Shown: piece after piece, positions 6,520 to 7,772 of the stretch
Position numbering within the stretch: the stretch's first letter is position 1
Layout: every line of letters starts with the position of its first letter
Source of the DNA: a bacterium
GTDB taxonomy: Bacteria; Elusimicrobiota; Elusimicrobia; UBA1565; UBA9628
DNA length: 7,772 bases
Direction: 5' to 3'
Assembly: GCA_021790955.1 (NCBI GenBank)
Contig: JAJYFI010000010.1
Span: 6,751 to 14,522 of the forward strand
Program-made: the position numbers and the translations under genes
Notes under the pieces: generated by a model
Databases searched by the model: none
Seen by the model: only the letters and a program-made list of their open reading frames with translations
What the model was told of the DNA's origin: nothing

Positions 6520-7304
6520 GGGATTCCCATGGCGACAAGAACGGAGCTCGCGAAGTAGTCCAGGAGCAGGACGGCCACCATGCTCGAGACCACGGCCCCG
6601 GTCGTCGAGCGCCCCACCCCTTCGGCGCCCCCGCTCGTCGAGAGCCCTTTGTAGGCGCAGATGAAGCTGATCGCGAAGGCAAAAACGGCGCTTTTGATGA
6701 AGCCGTGGTAGAAGTGCTTCGTTTCCATGAAATCGATGATGTCGTGCCAGTAGGTGTTGTCGGGGATGCCGAAGCGCATGACGGCCACGAAGAGCCCGCC
6801 CACCGATCCCGAAAAGTCGCTGAGCACCGTCAAGAGGGGAAGGACGAGCATGAAGGCGAGAAAGCGGGGGATGACGAGGTAGCGGACCGGGTCCGTTCCC
6901 AGGGTGAGGAGCGCGTCCACCTGCTCGGTCACGCGCATGGTGCCGAGTTCGGCCGCGATCGCGGCGCCGGCGCGCCCGGCCACGACGAGGGCCGTGAGGA
7001 CCGGGGATAGTTCCATCACCATGGCGAAGCTGACGACCGTGCCGACGAAAAGGGGCTCGTTGAAAAGGCGCTGGGAGGAGATGCCGGTCTGGAGGGCGAG
7101 CACCATGCCCGTGAAAAAGCTCGTCATGACGGTGACGGGCAGGGAGTCGGCGCCAATTTTCGCCATCTGGATGAGCGTCTGACGCCACTCAAGCCGGCTG
7201 CGGAAGATCCAGAAGAAGGTCGACCGGATAAGAAGGACAAACCCGCCCATCACGGCGCTGATATGAAGGAGCTTCGCGCCGATCCTTTCGAGAAGCCCGG
7301 TCAT
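6516..7304 (-). CDS. mlaE: MlaE-type ABC transporter permease
   Basis: Inner-membrane permease (262 aa) of the MCE lipid transporter, working as the membrane core with MlaF and MlaD. The family signature is clear: ELSPVLTALVVAGRAGAA followed by IAAELGTMRVTEQVDAL, and near the C terminus GGAEGVGRSTTGAVV. Hydrophobic stretches include one near the N terminus (HISAVMGGFVLLI), TVMTSFFTGMVLAL, IPRFLAFMLVLPLLTVL, SAVFAFAISFICAY and VSSMVAVLLLDYFA. The length is that of E. coli MlaE (about 260 aa). The ATG overlaps the alr stop (ATGA), and the 3' end overlaps the mlaF start (TTGA). No clear ribosome-binding site precedes it, which fits coupling to alr. The order here is E-F-D, whereas E. coli has F-E-D. 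Confidence 0.96.
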   Translation of the reverse strand: MTGLLERIGAKLLHISAVMGGFVLLIRSTFFWIFRSRLEWRQTLIQMAKIGADSLPVTVMTSFFTGMVLALQTGISSQRLFNEPLFVGTVVSFAMVMELSPVLTALVVAGRAGAAIAAELGTMRVTEQVDALLTLGTDPVRYLVIPRFLAFMLVLPLLTVLSDFSGSVGGLFVAVMRFGIPDNTYWHDIIDFMETKHFYHGFIKSAVFAFAISFICAYKGLSTSGGAEGVGRSTTGAVVSSMVAVLLLDYFASSVLVAMGIP

Positions 7305-7772
7305 CGGGGCAGCCGAGGGACGCGAGCCTGAAGGCCGCAGACGACCTCGTAAGGGCTCAGCCCGAGGAGGCGCGACCAGTCGAGGACGCCGAGATGGGCC
7401 CGACCCTGACGGCCGAGGAGCACCGCCTCGTCGCCCGCGCGCGCGCCACGGACGTCTGTCGCGTCGATCATCATCATGTCCATGGCGATCAGGCCGATGA
7501 TCGGGCAGGGTCGGCCCTGCACGAGAACGCGGCCCCGGTTGGAGAGAGCCCGCGGCAAACCGTCGCCGTAGCCGAGGGGGAGCGTCGCGACGGAGGTGCG
7601 CCGCCGGCTGATGAAGGTCCTCGCATAGCTCACGGAGGAGCCCGGCGGGACGGACTTAAGAAAGACGAGGCGGCACTTGAGGCTCAGGACGGGCTTGAAG
7701 CCCTCTAGGAGCCCGTAGAGAGCGAGTCCCGAGCGGACCATGTCGAGGCGGCTCTCAGGATAGCGCGTCGCC
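7301..7772 (-). CDS. alr: Alanine racemase, C-terminal part (5' end cut by window edge)
   Basis: PLP-dependent enzyme that interconverts L- and D-alanine, supplying D-alanine for peptidoglycan. The frame is open to the right edge, so about 157 residues are visible of an expected 360-380; the PLP-lysine domain lies outside. Visible family motifs are RLDMVRSGLALYG at the end of the barrel domain, GSSVSYARTF with the catalytic tyrosine at 7625-7627, VATLPLGYGDGLPR, and PIIGLIAMDMMMIDAT. The commoner forms of two motifs are SYG and GRVCMDQ, so the protein is somewhat divergent, but the catalytic tyrosine and the Met-Asp pair are kept. The in-frame ATG at 7741 is internal (the conserved DM before VRSG), not a start. 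The stop overlaps the ATG of mlaE, placing D-alanine supply and lipid transport on one message. Confidence 0.93.
   Translation of the reverse strand, partial: ATRYPESRLDMVRSGLALYGLLEGFKPVLSLKCRLVFLKSVPPGSSVSYARTFISRRRTSVATLPLGYGDGLPRALSNRGRVLVQGRPCPIIGLIAMDMMMIDATDVRGARAGDEAVLLGRQGRAHLGVLDWSRLLGLSPYEVVCGLQARVPRLPR

Noticed and set aside
6520..7188. Possible 223-residue N-terminal extension of MlaF, which might suggest a fusion
   Set aside because: This part is an out-of-frame reading of mlaE, rich in Arg, His and Pro. MlaE itself is intact with its own stop at 6516-6518.

Overview
The window is a dense run of eight genes, all on the minus strand and therefore read from the right edge to the left. 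It is GC-rich and bacterial. In transcription order the genes are alr (5' end beyond the window), mlaE, mlaF, mlaD, radA, a YacL-type PIN/TRAM membrane protein, a fused ispDF, and cysS (3' end beyond the window). Four junctions are 4-base stop/start overlaps, two have gaps of 6 and 8 bases, and the only spacer of note is 35 bases before cysS. No terminator, tRNA, rRNA, CRISPR array or mobile element was seen. The whole window looks like one polycistronic unit with strong translational coupling.

Right part (about 4411-7772): envelope genes. The C-terminal part of alanine racemase (D-alanine for peptidoglycan) is followed by an MCE-type lipid ABC transporter: permease MlaE, ATPase MlaF and substrate-binding MCE protein MlaD. 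MlaD carries a long extension that ends in an aromatic-rich, probably beta-structured domain. This points to a double-membraned (Gram-negative type) organism.

Left part (1-4402): housekeeping genes in an order that resembles the well-known radA / yacL / ispD / ispF / cysS neighbourhood of Bacillus and relatives. RadA acts in recombination and repair, the PIN/TRAM protein is a predicted membrane-anchored nuclease, IspDF carries out two steps of the MEP isoprenoid pathway, and CysRS charges tRNA-Cys. Here IspD and IspF are one polypeptide, and disA, gltX and cysE are absent from between these genes.

Taxonomy cannot be fixed from this sequence alone. High GC, MCE transport genes, a YacL homologue and an IspDF fusion together suggest a diderm outside the classical gamma-proteobacteria, for example a delta-proteobacterial-type lineage or Elusimicrobiota; this is a low-confidence inference. 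Nothing here is a clearly new system. The points most worth checking are the C-terminal domain of MlaD, the unusual IspF C-terminal motif and the variant zinc-site loop of CysRS.
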